Shown one piece after another: positions 1-7,337 of a stretch of DNA of 64,000 nucleotides (the stretch's first letter is position 1; each line of letters opens with the position of its first letter). The notes beneath the pieces were generated by a model that made no database searches, was not told the origin of the DNA, and was given only the letters and a program-made list of their open reading frames with translations. A program made the position numbers and the translations under genes. The stretch spans positions 1 through 64,000 of IMG/VR virus record IMGVR_UViG_3300034107_001363. One strand, written 5' to 3'. This stretch comes from a virus.

Positions 1-123
1 TTCACACCCACACTCTGGCTCGTCGCTGGTTTTTACCACCTTGCGGGATAGCGCGATAAGCCGAACAAGGCGCTGATCTGAACCGCCATCAGACGGTTTT
101 TGGTTGTGACAGCTTTCACTCAT
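1..123 (-). CDS. Hypothetical protein, 3' part cut by window edge
   Basis: An open frame starts with ATG at 123 and reads 41 codons leftward off the edge (begins MSESCHNQKPSDGG). Its start overlaps the last bases of the next gene upstream (stop at 116-118), the usual junction style here. It is short and polar, with two Cys near the visible end. I do not recognise it. Confidence 0.5.
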   Translation of the reverse strand, partial: MSESCHNQKPSDGGSDQRLVRLIALSRKVVKTSDEPECGCE

Positions 124-553
124 GGCGGTCAGATACCTCGGTGTGCTTGCGGTCCTGGCGCTCTTGCTCTAGCTTTGCCTCAACCAGATCCGCGCGCAGC
201 CGGTAGGTTTTGGCGAATCCGACAAGCCGCTTTTCGTCGCTGCGGAGGATGGTGATCTGCTCCCGCTCGGCGGCTAGCTGTTCCTCCAGCTCCTCCAGCC
301 GGTCGGCGGCGGCGTCGAATATGCCACCTAAGTTGTATTGCCGCAGATCGGCGGCTAGTTCTTTGGTGTCGCAGTCGATGTCGGCCATGAGTTCGCACCT
401 GACGCAATCATGGTCATACCCATCGGCGTCGCGATAAGACGAACAAGCCGTCGCATCCGATGGACTCAACGGCTTCTCTTTGGCTGGCGGATTCCAGCAG
501 CCTCCATACATCTCGCACTTTTCCATGTCTTGGCAGTTTTCGCAGTATCTCAC
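116..553 (-). CDS. Cys-rich and coiled-coil hypothetical protein (145 aa)
   Basis: The N-terminal third is rich in Cys (CENCQDMEKCEMYGGC, later CVRCELMADIDC) and could bind zinc. The rest, from about residue 70, is a charged helix likely to form a coiled coil (AADRLEELEEQLAAEREQ). The start overlaps the stop of the upstream gene by ATGA at 550-553. The same AADRLEELE helix occurs in that upstream neighbour, so the two may share ancestry. No function can be assigned. Confidence 0.7.
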   Translation of the reverse strand: MRYCENCQDMEKCEMYGGCWNPPAKEKPLSPSDATACSSYRDADGYDHDCVRCELMADIDCDTKELAADLRQYNLGGIFDAAADRLEELEEQLAAEREQITILRSDEKRLVGFAKTYRLRADLVEAKLEQERQDRKHTEVSDRHE

Positions 554-912
554 GGCATTGGCTTTTCAGTTGCGTCCACGGATGGACTTTGTTCGTTCTC
601 CCAAGGGAAAAGGAGTCTAGCTGGTGATGCCTTTTCGATCTCGCCCGCGAGCCTGTCCGCAAGCGCCCGCTCGGCAGCTAACTCAGCAAACGTCTTTTTT
701 TCCAGATCAATCACCTCGCGGTTTAGTTGCGTTTGAAAATCGAGCGATTGAGCGGATTCGGCAAGCTCTCGCTCAAGCTCTTCCAGCCGGTCGGCGGCTT
801 CGTCGATAACCGCGCCGACCCACGCGGCTGACGGCTGGTCTAGCGTCTCGTTGCCTCGCCTCCACGCGTTGTATTCGCGGAGCTGGCTGCATAGGTTGTT
901 GGTCGGTGTCAT
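550..912 (-). CDS. Coiled-coil hypothetical protein (120 aa)
   Basis: A short N-terminal part with SQLREYNAWRRG is followed by a long charged helix (EAADRLEELERELAESAQ). This type of protein is common in phage early regions, where it is usually annotated only as hypothetical. The ATG at 912 follows a 65-base gap from the next gene. It is translationally linked to the gene downstream by a four-base overlap. Confidence 0.7.
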   Translation of the reverse strand: MTPTNNLCSQLREYNAWRRGNETLDQPSAAWVGAVIDEAADRLEELERELAESAQSLDFQTQLNREVIDLEKKTFAELAAERALADRLAGEIEKASPARLLFPWENEQSPSVDATEKPMP

Positions 913-977
913 GTCGTTTCGTGGTTAGAACTCTGGGATGCACCGGACGCCGTTGCACCGGTGATCTCGCTGTTCTC

Positions 978-1226
978 TTAATCCAAGACGGGCGGAGTCT
1001 GTTTGATCCAGCGTGTCCCGGCGTCCGAGCGCAGATTGATGTTATCACAGCGCGTCCAGCAGCCGCCAGTGGTCCACGCCAGCACACGCTCTTGCACGGG
1101 TTCGCCAGCGTCTTCCCAATAGATCATTTCGGCCTTGCCAATTTTCCATTCGTCGCCGTGCTTTCCGCGATAGTGACGCCACCACCACCCTTCCGAGTCC
1201 GGGCGGATTTTCGCTGTGTTTTTCAT
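978..1226 (-). CDS. Small Trp-rich hypothetical protein (82 aa)
   Basis: A compact, soluble-looking protein with many Trp (GWWWRHYRGKHGDEW, WTTGGCWTRC). The start at 1226 overlaps the upstream gene's stop (ATGA). Such Trp-rich small proteins are frequent in phage genomes, but no family is assigned. Confidence 0.6.
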   Translation of the reverse strand: MKNTAKIRPDSEGWWWRHYRGKHGDEWKIGKAEMIYWEDAGEPVQERVLAWTTGGCWTRCDNINLRSDAGTRWIKQTPPVLD

Positions 1227-1432
1227 TGGTCGTTTTCAGGTTTCCACCAGTCGGCAACTTCGGTTAGATCTTTGGTATCAGGCTGCTCGATCATCCCTGC
1301 CAGACGGCAGAGTGATTCCGTTTCCGCTTTCTGCATTTCAAGCGCGGCTTCGATGTCGCCTTTTTCGGCGGCGTCCCATTTGAGTTGAGCGAAGCCGTGA
1401 GCCTCGGCGTTGGTTATCTCTTTGTTATTCAT
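1223..1432 (-). CDS. Small acidic hypothetical protein (69 aa)
   Basis: Starts MNNKEITNAEAHG. The reading frame also extends to an upstream start at 1456, but the ATG at 1432 has a GAAAG stretch just before it and gives a more natural N-terminus. The body is a helical, Ala/Glu-rich segment ending with VADWWKPENDQ. Function unknown. Confidence 0.6.
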   Translation of the reverse strand: MNNKEITNAEAHGFAQLKWDAAEKGDIEAALEMQKAETESLCRLAGMIEQPDTKDLTEVADWWKPENDQ

Positions 1433-1487
1433 GGCTTTCGGAAATTCAGAGAACAAGGTGGCCGGTTAGAACTTTGATCTTCCCTCT

Positions 1488-2003
1488 TTAATCAATGCTT
1501 GAATTGCCTGAGGCCCATGCCTGCCAAATGATGATCATGTCCCGGACTTCCTGCGATTGCACGTAGAGGTTATCGAGTTCTTGCTTGGCTTTGGTGGCTT
1601 GCTTTAACGATGAATTTGATCCGTCATCAGCGAAAGTGGATGCTGCATCTAGGCAAGACAGGATCTCACTGACGATGGCGTGCATTTCCACGGCTTCGAG
1701 CCATGCTTCTCGCAGTTGGTCTCCGCAGGGTATTTTGGGGTTGGTTGTTTTCATTTGGTTGGATGGTGGGTTAAGAGCCAAAATTGCCTTGTCGAGTTTT
1801 TGGCGCTCGTCTTCAGGCATCGACTCGTAGGTGGCTCGGATGGCCTCACTGAGTGAGACAGCTTCATTGAAGCTATTTGGCATGGTGGTTTCTTTTGGTC
1901 CTTTGACACAGAACTGGTGCTTCCAAGGCCCCCTGCCAAAAAACCCACGGAAAGTTGGTTGTCCTTTCACGATGGGTTCTTGGCAGAGAGGGCAAATTTT
2001 CAT
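1488..2003 (-). CDS. Hypothetical protein with N-terminal zinc-finger-like motif (171 aa)
   Basis: Residues 3-8 carry CPLCQE and a third Cys lies near residue 32 (HQFCVKG), so one small metal site is possible. The remainder is predicted helical (AVSLSEAIRATYESMPEDER, LKQATKAKQELDNLY). The start overlaps the upstream stop at 2000-2003. No family is recognised. Confidence 0.65.
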   Translation of the reverse strand: MKICPLCQEPIVKGQPTFRGFFGRGPWKHQFCVKGPKETTMPNSFNEAVSLSEAIRATYESMPEDERQKLDKAILALNPPSNQMKTTNPKIPCGDQLREAWLEAVEMHAIVSEILSCLDAASTFADDGSNSSLKQATKAKQELDNLYVQSQEVRDMIIIWQAWASGNSSID

Positions 2004-2182
2004 GGCTTCAAGGTATTAACTTCGCAGGAGTCGCATCCCCAAAAAGCCTCATTGTCTTCAGTCTCGGCAATTGTTCGCCAGCGCTGCTCTAGTCCATCGA
2101 GCAGGATCTTGAATGGAATGTCCTCAAACTCCTCCCATGGGCCCTCAACGCTAAAGGCTACGTCAACAAGGAAGTTTCTCAT
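2000..2182 (-). CDS. Small hypothetical protein (60 aa)
   Basis: A 60-residue acidic protein (MRNFLVDVAFSVEGPWEEF) with one CDSC pair near the C-terminus. It sits between the DUF932 gene and the zinc-finger-like gene with four-base overlaps on both sides, so all three are probably co-transcribed and translationally coupled. Function unknown. Confidence 0.6.
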   Translation of the reverse strand: MRNFLVDVAFSVEGPWEEFEDIPFKILLDGLEQRWRTIAETEDNEAFWGCDSCEVNTLKP

Positions 2183-3159
2183 GATGCGAGCATGGCTTCT
2201 CCGGCCTTGACGAACTTGTCCCAGTCACGCTCGAAGCCTTCCATCACGAAGCGCTTGACCTGTGCGCCGGAACCGAATTCGGACGAGTAGAGCTGGTTGC
2301 CAGCTTCGCGCGAGGACTCGTGGCTGTAGAACTCGGTGATGCCCATTGCAGCGTCCAGCCGGGTGCGGCCGGAGTTGCCCTTGCCGCCGTCGAACAGCTC
2401 GACGATGCGGGCGGTGCGCTGCTTGATCGAGTTGCTCAAGTCCTTGGCATTTCGTGTTTCCACGCCAGTTACCCAAGCACGGGCTTCGTCACGCGAGCAG
2501 GGCTCCTTGTCGGACGTTTCCATCAGGTGCTGGAAGTAGGCCGAGGTTCCGGCGAAGGTGTCGAGCGCGTCGATGACCTTCTGGATGTTGCCGTCGAGGT
2601 TGCCGGAGTGGCGGGCCTTGCCGACCACGCTGCCCGCCTGCAGGTTGGCAAGGAAGGTGTTGAGGCAGACCGTGACGATGGAGGAGTAGACCGCCGTAAT
2701 CGAGCAGCTTTTGTCGAAGCTGTCGAGCAGGGTGATGTAGTCCTTGACGATGCGGTCTCCGACCCGGAAGCCGTCGGTCACCTTGATCGAGGCGAACACC
2801 TTGCCACGGTTGTCGGTAGTGCCGGCCGAGATGACGGTGTAGGGGGTTTCGCCCAGTCCCTTTTCGAGGATGTTCCAGAAGCCCGCAATGGAGCTTGGTG
2901 TGTAGCTAGGGGCGAACGGGTCGCCGACCGGCAGGAAGTCGTCGGTCGCGATCAAACGACGCCAGTTGGGGTCTTCGATAATCTTGTCAGGGACTTCCCC
3001 GAACGGGTCGTTTGACGGGATGCGGTAGCAAAGCGGGGTGGAGACAACTTCGAACGGGGTCGAGTTTTCTTTCGTTACCTCCGGTACGATGTTGGTGAGA
3101 CGGTGCCAGGCGTTTTCTAGTCCGCTCTGGATGTCGCGATTGGTGAGTCCGTGGGCCAT
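2179..3159 (-). CDS. DUF932 family protein
   Basis: A 326-residue protein that resembles the DUF932 (phage/plasmid-like TIGR03299) family in length and layout. It has an N-terminal segment with PFEVVSTPLCY, a central YTVISAGTTDNRGKVFASIKV stretch, a later KDYITLLDSFDKS strand and a helical C-terminus. DUF932 proteins are common on phages and plasmids, but their biochemical role is not established. The ATG at 3159 is preceded by AAGAAAGGAA, one of the few SD-like leaders in this window. It heads a coupled cluster running left to 116. Confidence 0.75.
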   Translation of the reverse strand: MAHGLTNRDIQSGLENAWHRLTNIVPEVTKENSTPFEVVSTPLCYRIPSNDPFGEVPDKIIEDPNWRRLIATDDFLPVGDPFAPSYTPSSIAGFWNILEKGLGETPYTVISAGTTDNRGKVFASIKVTDGFRVGDRIVKDYITLLDSFDKSCSITAVYSSIVTVCLNTFLANLQAGSVVGKARHSGNLDGNIQKVIDALDTFAGTSAYFQHLMETSDKEPCSRDEARAWVTGVETRNAKDLSNSIKQRTARIVELFDGGKGNSGRTRLDAAMGITEFYSHESSREAGNQLYSSEFGSGAQVKRFVMEGFERDWDKFVKAGEAMLAS

Positions 3160-3187
3160 GGTAGGTTCCTTTCTTGGTGTTGTTGGT

Positions 3188-3499
3188 TTAGAGAAGCCGT
3201 GGATTGTTCCAAGGCTGGGATTCGACGAGAGACATGAGTCGGGCGATTTGGGATTCCAGCTCGAACAAGCGTAAGTGGATGTCGTTTTCGGACTTTTGCT
3301 GGTTGCTTTTCCAGCCGAGGTCTTGCCGGATGCGGTTATACATGCTTTCGGACATCACAAGGAATCCGGCTTCCTTGAGCGTTTTGATTCCTTCGCTGGC
3401 ACTTTGGCGTTCCAGCGTTTCTTTGTTGTCGCTCATCCATTGCATCACCTTGAAGGTGTCGGTTCGGTTGAGGCGGGTTATTTTCTTTTGTGTGTTCAT
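3188..3499 (-). CDS. Hypothetical protein, possible DNA-binding (103 aa)
   Basis: Basic N-terminus (MNTQKKITRLNRTDTFKVMQWM), a central segment that could form a helix-turn-helix (IKTLKEAGFLVMSESMYNRIRQDLG), and a C-terminal helix (LFELESQIARLMSLV) that could dimerise. A regulatory role is inference only. The leader reads CCCCCAACACC then ATG, with no SD. Confidence 0.6.
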   Translation of the reverse strand: MNTQKKITRLNRTDTFKVMQWMSDNKETLERQSASEGIKTLKEAGFLVMSESMYNRIRQDLGWKSNQQKSENDIHLRLFELESQIARLMSLVESQPWNNPRLL

Positions 3500-3555
3500 G
3501 GTGTTGGGGGCCCTTTGCGGGCGCGATTCTTCACAGAGAAGTCATCAAAATCTCA

Positions 3556-3568
3556 AGCGCGAAGCGCT
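3556..3568. repeat. GAA-triloop mini-hairpin (AGCGC-GAA-GCGCT)
   Basis: A perfect five-base-pair stem closes a three-base GAA loop in the gap between the 3188-3499 gene and the HNH gene. The core GCGAAGC is a known exceptionally stable DNA mini-hairpin. The identical 13-mer recurs at 7113 and 16536. Confidence 0.6.
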
Positions 3569-3634
3569 CAAGGAAAAGGAATTGAACTTGGCCACCCGCT
3601 GCGTCCCCCCCCGGAGTGCAGCCGATGACCAAGC

Positions 3635-4117
3635 TCAAAGTTTGCGTGCAGCCCGCTCGTCGTCACCGACCTTGGCGTGGCATTCGTGGCACAAAATTTG
3701 GTAACCTTCAGATTCGATGTAAAGCCGTCGGATTACTTCACTCCAGTCGTATCCGAGGAAATGGTTGCCTTCTGCCCAGTCGTGCTGAAGAGGAATGACT
3801 GGTTCGGTATGGTCTGCATGAACTCCGTTTTGGGGAAATTGGCGCTGACAATGCTGGCACTGGTGTAGTTTGCACTGGCGGCCGGTTGCCGGGTTGGTGC
3901 CATGTCCTACAAAGGCTTTTTTGAGGGCTTGGTGGCGCTGTGGCCACTGGGCACGACGAAGGGCGGACATCACGAAGCTACGCATCCGTGCAAGGGTCCA
4001 TTCGCCTCCATTGAACGGACGCTCAATCCCGCTCCGGGGAGTAGGTCGCTTTTTTGCGAAATGCTTGGGCTTTTTTGTGGTAGAGGCCGGAGCCTTTTTT
4101 TTGCGTCGGAAGGGCAT
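3635..4117 (-). CDS. HNH endonuclease-like protein
   Basis: A 160-residue protein with a very basic N-terminus (FRRKKKAPASTTKK), typical of DNA-binding tails. The core has a Cys pair (CQHCQRQF), then ADHTEPVIP with the HNH-type His, an NHFLGYDWSEV stretch and a second pair, CHECHAK, near the C-terminus. Together these form a zinc-stabilised beta-beta-alpha-metal fold as in HNH homing or packaging nucleases. The gene is in the early arm, not beside the terminase, so a free-standing or homing role is as likely as packaging. ATG 4117 is preferred to TTG 4120. The N-terminal part overlaps the next gene by 95 bases, so a later start at an internal Met is possible. Confidence 0.7.
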   Translation of the reverse strand: MPFRRKKKAPASTTKKPKHFAKKRPTPRSGIERPFNGGEWTLARMRSFVMSALRRAQWPQRHQALKKAFVGHGTNPATGRQCKLHQCQHCQRQFPQNGVHADHTEPVIPLQHDWAEGNHFLGYDWSEVIRRLYIESEGYQILCHECHAKVGDDERAARKL

Positions 4118-4364
4118 CAAAATTGAGCTGGTTTAGCTTGTCGGCAATGGTCTGCAAATTGGCCGCTGTAAGCGGGGTAGTGTCCAAAATTGCCATTGGG
4201 TAAAACGACCATTGTCCTGATTGTTCATCAAGCCGAAACTCTCCTAGTTTCAATCCTACCATCCACACGACATCGGTGAAGCCAATGGCTTGCACCGTTG
4301 TTTCTGCAAGCTTGCCGTCAATCCATTCAACGGCTCGGTAAGTGAATATAGTGATAGGGTTCAT
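4023..4364 (-). CDS. Hypothetical protein (113 aa)
   Basis: Starts MNPITIFTYRAVEWIDGKLAET after the leader AACCAACACC, which resembles the leader of the 3188-3499 gene. It is beta-rich in the first half (VVWMVGLKLGEFRLDE) and basic at the C-terminus (TQKKGSGLYHKKAQAFRKK). The 95-base overlap with the HNH gene is unusually long for this genome. One of the two N-/C-terminal ends may be shorter than drawn. Confidence 0.55.
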   Translation of the reverse strand: MNPITIFTYRAVEWIDGKLAETTVQAIGFTDVVWMVGLKLGEFRLDEQSGQWSFYPMAILDTTPLTAANLQTIADKLNQLNFDALPTQKKGSGLYHKKAQAFRKKATYSPERD

Positions 4365-5092
4365 GGTGTTGGTTTTGAAAAAGGTGAGAAAGGCCGGTCT
4401 TACCCCGGCTCTAGGCTGATCGGGCCCAAGATCTACAGCATTTGTTTGAGTTTCACGCCGCCGCGTTACTATTTGCGTCGGGAATTAACGGATGCGTTAT
4501 CCATTAACCTCACCCGATAACTGACTCAAACCTCATACTGCGACTCATCTGCGTGTCTAAGAATTTCCACGCCGCTTTCTCATTTGGAAAATGGTGGCCT
4601 GTCCGGATCGGCATTGTGAACTCAACTGGCTCTTGAATGGCGTACGGCCAGTAATCAGAGGAGCTTAGTGGTGGGTTTTCAGCCGCAGACCATTGGGTCC
4701 GGTTACCGTATCCGGTGCCAGCTTGACGCTACTGGCGGTTCCACGGCTTGCGCCGTGCCTAAGGCAGCGTCTTTCCGCTGTGTCACTGCACCTGTTTTGT
4801 CAGGAGGTAGTCAGCTTCTCCTTATGTGGCGGGAGGATTCGAACCTCCGGACGTTGATACGTTGCAGCACGCATCCCCGTTCTATCTGCATCAACCTTAG
4901 ACCTGTCTCGGTCACAACCACATTCCAACCCCCGATCAGGTCGCTCACCGTAAGCAGTGCCCTGCGAAGGTGCCCTCACTGCGGAGGCTGGAATGAGGTG
5001 ACCGCTTACGGCGGTCAGTCGTGGGCGGGGATGGACGCCACTCCATCTTTCTCGGCTTAACCGGACAGTTCCGGCTTCTCCCGCTCAAAATG
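4365..5092. other. Gene-poor structured gap (728 bases)
   Basis: I see no convincing protein gene here. The stretch contains the tRNA-like element at 4824-4922, a perfect hairpin CACGGC-TTGC-GCCGTG at 4742-4757, a perfect hairpin TGACCGC-TTACG-GCGGTCA at 4999-5017, and an inverted pair CCGTAAGC (about 4947) / GCTTACGG (about 5005). The density of stems suggests one or more structured RNAs on the leftward transcript, or a replication or packaging landmark. Confidence 0.5.
4824..4922 (-). tRNA. Class II tRNA-like element with enlarged anticodon loop
   Basis: On the minus strand a perfect T-arm (GGAGG-TTCGAAT-CCTCC) lies next to a 3' acceptor strand CGCCACA. This pairs 6 of 7 (one G-U) with TGTGGTT at the 5' end. 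A D-arm-like ACC-loop-GGT with CCGAG and AGG, and a class II variable stem ACGT-ATCA-ACGT, are in the right order. The anticodon stem TGCAG/CTGCA is perfect, but its loop is 18 instead of 7 bases. Removing 11 bases after ATAGAA would give a normal loop with U33 and anticodon AGA (Ser). No CCA is encoded. It may be a decayed tRNA, a tRNA with a small insertion, or a mimic. Confidence 0.45.
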
Positions 5093-5410
5093 TCATTCCG
5101 GATTGTTGGCTGTCCGCCAAACCCGAATCACGGAACCGTCAAGCCGAGCGATAAACTTGGCTTGTGGCTCGTAGTTTTTGGCGTATTGCCGACTGCTCAG
5201 GATCACTGACGACAATTGACGCTGGGCATGGGAGGAATCATGCAAGGCAGGGAAGGAGAACGAATCCCCGGGTTCCAATTCATGGAATGGAAACACCGAC
5301 CGTTTGGTTGGAATTTCTTCTGGAATTGGAATGTTTCGTTCCCGAACGATTTGCTCCCGCTTGATCCTTGAGATAATTGGGCGGGATGGCTTTCTTGATT
5401 TGGTGCTCAT
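5093..5410 (-). CDS. DUF7303-like small protein (105 aa)
   Basis: Starts MSTKSRKPSRPIISRIKREQ. A longer frame exists, but it would overlap the upstream gene by 128 bases, while ATG 5410 lies 7 bases after that gene's stop. The core reads FPFHELEPGDSFSFP, then RQLSSVILSSRQYAK and a C-terminal IARLDGSVIRVWRTAN. The pattern of a GDSF strand, a Ser-rich helix and a closing RVWRT strand is typical of small phage proteins related to DUF7303. These often lie near ssDNA-binding and nuclease genes, as here. Biochemical role unknown. Confidence 0.6.
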   Translation of the reverse strand: MSTKSRKPSRPIISRIKREQIVRERNIPIPEEIPTKRSVFPFHELEPGDSFSFPALHDSSHAQRQLSSVILSSRQYAKNYEPQAKFIARLDGSVIRVWRTANNPE

Positions 5411-5417
5411 CCGGGCC

Positions 5418-5966
5418 TTAGAAAGGGGCAGGTTGTTCGCCAAATTCGCTAGACTCCGGTGTTTCGCCGGTTTCGGAGTAGTGGGCATACACCTTGGCAA
5501 GCTGGAGGACCAAGGCTTGGGCGGAGAACACGTCACCACCGACACCCATCGAGGTTACCAGCGCCGTGGCGTGGGCAAGGCTGTTCTGGCGGATGATGGT
5601 AGAGTCCTTGGGAGTAACACCGGCAGGGCCGTGTTGGGCTGCAGGAGCTGCGTGAGCGGCTTGCGAGGGATCTCCCCCTGCAACTGCCAGCCCGTTCTCA
5701 CCGGACAACTGTGGAGTGCCCTTGTAGTCGCCGCGCTTGAGCGGTCCTTGCAGAGTGATCGTCTGGCCATCTTGGATGGGTAGGGAAGCGGCGGCGCCCC
5801 ACAAGGAGACGGCAATTTGGCCACTGCCGTCGGACAGCGTGATGTTGCGCATCATCTTGCCGGTAGAAGTAGCTTTGGCTGGCCACTTGGCTTGCGCCGT
5901 GACATTTTCGAGGGACATCACTTGTCCCCCGACAGGAGTGCTGATTGCTTGGAATACCGTAGGCAT
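5418..5966 (-). CDS. OB-fold single-stranded DNA-binding-like protein
   Basis: A 182-residue protein whose first 100 residues look like an OB fold. It has alternating strands with AKWPAKATSTGKMMRNITLSD, SGQIAVSLWGAAASL and GQTITLQGPLKRGDYKGTPQLS. A flexible Ala/Pro/Gly linker and a helical segment follow, and the acidic tail ends EQPAPF, like the acidic tips of SSB proteins that recruit partners. The likely role is coating ssDNA in replication or recombination. A Cas4-like nuclease gene lies just upstream in the same transcript direction. The leader CAAACAACACA before ATG has no SD. Confidence 0.65.
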   Translation of the reverse strand: MPTVFQAISTPVGGQVMSLENVTAQAKWPAKATSTGKMMRNITLSDGSGQIAVSLWGAAASLPIQDGQTITLQGPLKRGDYKGTPQLSGENGLAVAGGDPSQAAHAAPAAQHGPAGVTPKDSTIIRQNSLAHATALVTSMGVGGDVFSAQALVLQLAKVYAHYSETGETPESSEFGEQPAPF

Positions 5967-6030
5967 TGTGTTGTTTGGTTATGATTCTTCCTTTTCTCCG
6001 GAAGTGGGGAGATGGTTGCTGCTTTGCTTG

Positions 6031-6047
6031 ATTTAGCTAGGCTAAAT
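6031..6047. promoter_or_regulatory. Palindrome TTAGCYNGGCTAA, loop TAG (longest copy)
   Basis: ATTTAGC-TAG-GCTAAAT: a perfect seven-base-pair dyad with a three-base centre, in the 81-base gap upstream of the SSB-like gene. It is the longest-armed member of a dispersed family with ten exact cores in this window. By uniform base composition about 0.06 copies would be expected for ten fixed bases in 64 kb. Function unknown: operator, promoter part, RNA hairpin or protein-binding site are all possible. Confidence 0.7.
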
Positions 6048-6251
6048 TTACTGGATCACGCCGGGGATGTGGAGGGTCAGCTCGTCGCCGAAGACTGAGC
6101 AGCGGTAGCGCGGCCGCACTAGGTCGAATAGACGCTGAGCGTTTTGGACGGTGCCGCACTGGATGAACAAGTCGTTCTTAAGCCGGGACAGCTGATCGGG
6201 ATCGACCTTGAGGTCTTCCAGCAGATTCTTGATGTCGGCTGGCAGGTTCAT
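6048..6251 (-). CDS. Small hypothetical protein (67 aa)
   Basis: Starts MNLPADIKNLLEDLKVDPDQLSRLKNDLF and is helical in the first half with short strands at the end (RYRCSVFGDELTLHIP). It overlaps the stop of the upstream Cas4-like gene by four bases and is probably translated with it. No family recognised. Confidence 0.65.
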   Translation of the reverse strand: MNLPADIKNLLEDLKVDPDQLSRLKNDLFIQCGTVQNAQRLFDLVRPRYRCSVFGDELTLHIPGVIQ

Positions 6252-7093
6252 TCCTCGAAGTTGGGTTCAGCTGCAGACTCGCGCTTGAATTGAGGACAGT
6301 GCATGTGGAAGCCGCAGAAGTATTTGCAGAAGGTTTTCTCCCCTTTGCGCGTCTGGATGATTTGCCCGGGCTTTTTTTCGGCTTCAGCTTCGGCTAGCGT
6401 GGCGCACAGCTTGGAAGCGCGCTTTGCTCCCGGCTTCATCAGGGCAAAACTGTCAGGTTTAGCCCATTGCTCGTCTGGTGTGCAGGGACGGGGGTTCCCA
6501 GCCACTGCAGCAAGGTGTTCAGGAATTCTTGTCAGGAACTCTTTCTCGGCACCTACAGAGTCGTAGTCGGCAAGAAATACTCGAAACGGGCTTTTGGGGT
6601 AGGCTGGGTTGACGGTGCTTTGTAGGTAGGACCAATCGCGCTGGAGGTAAACCACAGCCACTTGGTTGACTGGCACGCCGTTGATTGAGGCTAGGAAGCC
6701 ATTCATCTGGGCTTGGGCCCGGTGGTCAGGTTTAGCTTCTTCTTGGGTTCCTCCCGTCACCTTGTAGTCGAAGATGGTGCCGTTTTCGTAGAAGTCGATT
6801 TGACCGGAGACTACGGTGTCGAGGATGGTGTGGAAAAAACGCTCTTCCGCCCGCTCGCCGTTGGTCAGGTCAACGTGATGCTCTAGCACGGAATGCACTG
6901 CAGTGCCCAGCAAGGCGGCGAACGACGAGTAGCCGCTTTCCACTTTGGTTGAGAAGGTGCCAAGGTAGGTCCGCTGAGGAGGGGACAACAAGCCTGTTAC
7001 CGAAAACTGGGAGTGACCCTTGTTGTAATTGTCACGGTTGAGCGCGCGCAAGAACGGGGTAGGGAAACTCACGAGGTCTTTTCTTAATTCCAT
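6248..7093 (-). CDS. Cas4/RecB-like PD-(D/E)XK nuclease
   Basis: A 281-residue protein with the motif order of Cas4/RecB-type nucleases. A His lies in GTAVHSVLEHH (about residue 70), then GQIDFYENGTIFDYKV supplies the metal-binding D and the D-x-K pair, and QAQMNGFL matches the Q-rich helix. The C-terminus has a Cys cluster (CKYFCGFHMHC) like those that hold an iron-sulphur cluster in Cas4 and AddB. Its likely activity is exonucleolytic trimming of DNA ends in replication or recombination, working with the SSB-like protein. ATG 7093 is preceded by TTGAAG; a GTG at 7111 is an alternative. It is separate from the similar domain inside the giant virion gene. Confidence 0.75.
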   Translation of the reverse strand: MELRKDLVSFPTPFLRALNRDNYNKGHSQFSVTGLLSPPQRTYLGTFSTKVESGYSSFAALLGTAVHSVLEHHVDLTNGERAEERFFHTILDTVVSGQIDFYENGTIFDYKVTGGTQEEAKPDHRAQAQMNGFLASINGVPVNQVAVVYLQRDWSYLQSTVNPAYPKSPFRVFLADYDSVGAEKEFLTRIPEHLAAVAGNPRPCTPDEQWAKPDSFALMKPGAKRASKLCATLAEAEAEKKPGQIIQTRKGEKTFCKYFCGFHMHCPQFKRESAAEPNFEE

Positions 7094-7112
7094 AATCTTC
7101 AAAATAATCACC

Positions 7113-7125
7113 AGCGCGAAGCGCT
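7113..7125. repeat. GAA-triloop mini-hairpin, second copy
   Basis: The same AGCGC-GAA-GCGCT core as at 3556, lying between the Cas4-like gene start and the ribbon-helix-helix gene stop. Flanking bases differ from the other copies, so the conserved unit is the hairpin itself. Confidence 0.6.
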
Positions 7126-7136
7126 TTGTCGAATCT

Positions 7137-7149
7137 TTAGCTAGGCGTG
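7137..7149. repeat. Degenerate half copy of the TTAGC palindrome
   Basis: Reads TTAGC-TAG-GC and then diverges (GTG instead of TAA). It overlaps the stop codon of the ribbon-helix-helix gene. It has the same orientation as the exact TAG-type copies. Confidence 0.35.
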
Positions 7150-7337
7150 TTAATGTGCTGTCGCCGTAATTCTTTTTCTACTTTGTCTAGCCAGTCATTC
7201 AAAGCGCCTTCGACCATGCGCGACACTGGAACCTTCCCAAGTTCAGCAAACGCTTTTGCTCTCAAGATTAGGCTTGGAGGCAACGTCAGCGCGATTTGCT
7301 GGCGATGGAATCGCTTGGGTATGGTTGGTCTTGTCAT
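7137..7337 (-). CDS. Ribbon-helix-helix DNA-binding protein (66 aa)
   Basis: A 66-residue protein with RQQIALTLPPSLILRAKAFAELGKVPVSRMVEGALNDWLDKV. A short strand (QIALTLP) followed by two helices is the classic RHH/Arc-type layout, in which paired strands contact the DNA. It is probably a small phage transcription regulator or part of a nucleoprotein complex. It overlaps the gene upstream by ATGA and is a candidate to bind one of the palindromes nearby, although that link is speculative. Confidence 0.65.
   Translation of the reverse strand: MTRPTIPKRFHRQQIALTLPPSLILRAKAFAELGKVPVSRMVEGALNDWLDKVEKELRRQHINTPS

Noticed and set aside
4668-5060. Plus-strand frame of 130 codons reading through the tRNA-like element
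   Set aside because: The peptide WREDSNLR is the usual artefact of reading a tRNA T-arm on the wrong strand. No neighbour overlap or domain supports it.
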